The translations under genes and the position numbers were made by a program. Positions 63,257 to 64,000 of a stretch of 64,000 nt of DNA are shown here, piece after piece. The stretch is taken from assembly GCF_000503215.1 (NCBI RefSeq), contig NZ_AYTD01000011.1, forward strand, positions 524,146 to 588,145. Direction: 5' to 3'. Source of the stretch: Pseudomonas canadensis (lineage in GTDB: Bacteria; Pseudomonadota; Gammaproteobacteria; Pseudomonadales; Pseudomonadaceae). The notes under the pieces were generated by a model. The model saw only the letters and a program-made list of their open reading frames with translations. It ran no database searches and was not told where the DNA came from. Numbering within the stretch: position 1 is the first letter of the stretch; the number at the start of each line of letters is the position of its first letter.

Positions 63257-64000
63257 TTACCAGAATCGCTGCTGGGTCAACCGGCTCCACCAGGTCAGCA
63301 GCACGCGGTCCACCGAACCACTGGCCGCCAGGCCTACGCGCTCCTGCAAGCTCTTGCGCTCGGCATAGTGCAAGTGGAACACCTCGGCGGTCTTGGCCTT
63401 GGTGGCCAGGTATTCATCGCTGGTTTGCAGCTCATCGACCAGTTGCTTGTCGAGGGCTGCAACACCCAGCCACACTTCTCCGGTCGCGACGTCATCAATC
63501 GCCAACTGCGGGCGGTAACGCGAGACGAAGTTCTTAAACAGTTGATGGGTGATGTCCAGGTCTTCCTGGAACTTCTCGCGGCCCTTCTCGGTGTTTTCAC
63601 CAAACACCGTGAGGGTGCGTTTGTACTCACCGGCAGTCAGCACTTCAAAGTCGATGTCGTGCTTTTTCAGCAGACGGTTGACGTTTGGCAACTGCGCTAC
63701 CACGCCAATGGAGCCGAGGATGGCAAACGGTGCGCTGATGATCTTCTCGCCGATGCACGCCATCATGTAGCCGCCGCTGGCCGCCACCTTGTCGATGCAC
63801 ACGGTCAACGGCACGCCGGCCTGGCGGATACGCGCCAGTTGCGACGAAGCCAGGCCGTAGCTGTGGACCATGCCACCGCCGCTTTCCAGGCGCAGCACCA
63901 CTTCATCCTTCGGCGTGGCCAGGCTCAACAAAGCGGTGATTTCATGGCGCAGGCTCTCGGTGGCCGACGCCTTGATATCGCCATCAAAATCCAGCACGAA
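63257..64000 (-). CDS. sohB: Inner-membrane S49 peptidase SohB, C-terminal part
   Basis: The visible 247 residues are the 3' part of a gene that runs off the right edge. They hold the S49 protease core: VLDFDGDIKASATESLRHEITALL, then LRLESGGGMVHSYGLASSQL. VCIDKVAASGGYMMACIGEKIISAPFAILGSIGVVAQLPN has the catalytic Ser-type region (ASGGYM) and downstream GSIGV. The C-terminus (VLLTWWSRLTQQRFW) fits SohB. The N-terminal membrane segments are beyond the window. It may degrade membrane-inserted or signal peptides in the inner membrane. Confidence 0.9.
   Translation of the reverse strand, partial: FVLDFDGDIKASATESLRHEITALLSLATPKDEVVLRLESGGGMVHSYGLASSQLARIRQAGVPLTVCIDKVAASGGYMMACIGEKIISAPFAILGSIGVVAQLPNVNRLLKKHDIDFEVLTAGEYKRTLTVFGENTEKGREKFQEDLDITHQLFKNFVSRYRPQLAIDDVATGEVWLGVAALDKQLVDELQTSDEYLATKAKTAEVFHLHYAERKSLQERVGLAASGSVDRVLLTWWSRLTQQRFW

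Overview
The window is typical Pseudomonas fluorescens-group chromosome: GC-rich, strongly C/G-ending codons, many REP-type palindromes between genes, and a gene order around dnaQ-rnhA-yafS-gloB-mltD-nppA1A2BCD and metH/cysI that I recognise from pseudomonads (PAO1 has the same neighbours). There is no rRNA, tRNA, phage, insertion sequence or CRISPR array that I can support. The species call is inference from gene content; no search was run.

Layout, left to right. 1-13.8 kb: housekeeping and small accessory genes. These are the metH 3' end, a cysI-DUF934 assimilatory sulfite reduction pair, a divergent MerR/old-yellow-enzyme pair sharing a 19-bp-spacer promoter, poxB, an FMN reductase, small unknowns, a LysR regulator, a GNAT, the ldcA-type decarboxylase, dnaQ and rnhA. 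13.8-31 kb: yafS/gloB, mltD, then two tandem five/four-gene peptide ABC importers of the Npp/Yej type, separated by a structured non-coding repeat and a small parvulin. 31-37 kb: ketone-body module (sigma-54 activator, GntP-type permease, 3-hydroxybutyrate dehydrogenase, acetoacetyl-CoA synthetase) with a good -24/-12 promoter. 37-39.9 kb: hybrid histidine kinase and a second parvulin.

39.9-46.5 kb, all on the minus strand: a polar amino acid ABC importer, RidA-type enamine deaminase, IclR regulator, D-amino-acid dehydratase-like PLP enzyme and PfkB-type sugar kinase, headed by a candidate sigma-54 promoter. 46.8-49.6 kb: a short accessory stretch of poorly known genes (small exported protein, CPAC thioredoxin-like protein, a three-TM membrane protein and a 318-aa protein with a PD-(D/E)xK-like motif). 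49.7-51.2 kb: TerC/CBS/CorC membrane protein. 51.6-60.7 kb: a carbohydrate regulon (SorC regulator, RpiB-type isomerase, ribose-type ABC importer, SDR and zinc polyol dehydrogenases, DhaK and DhaL) whose enzyme set matches a four-carbon polyol (threitol/erythritol) pathway feeding erythrose 4-phosphate. 60.7-64 kb: a LysR regulator divergent from a DHA2 MFS exporter, and the 3' part of sohB.

The most unusual items are the 47.9-49.6 kb membrane-protein/nuclease-like pair, the tetritol-type regulon with split DhaKL kinase, the three-way-junction plus pseudoknot repeat at 24.7-25.0 kb, and the paired GTCTC-N6-GRGAC dyads flanking a REP upstream of the sigma-54 promoter at 32.7 kb.
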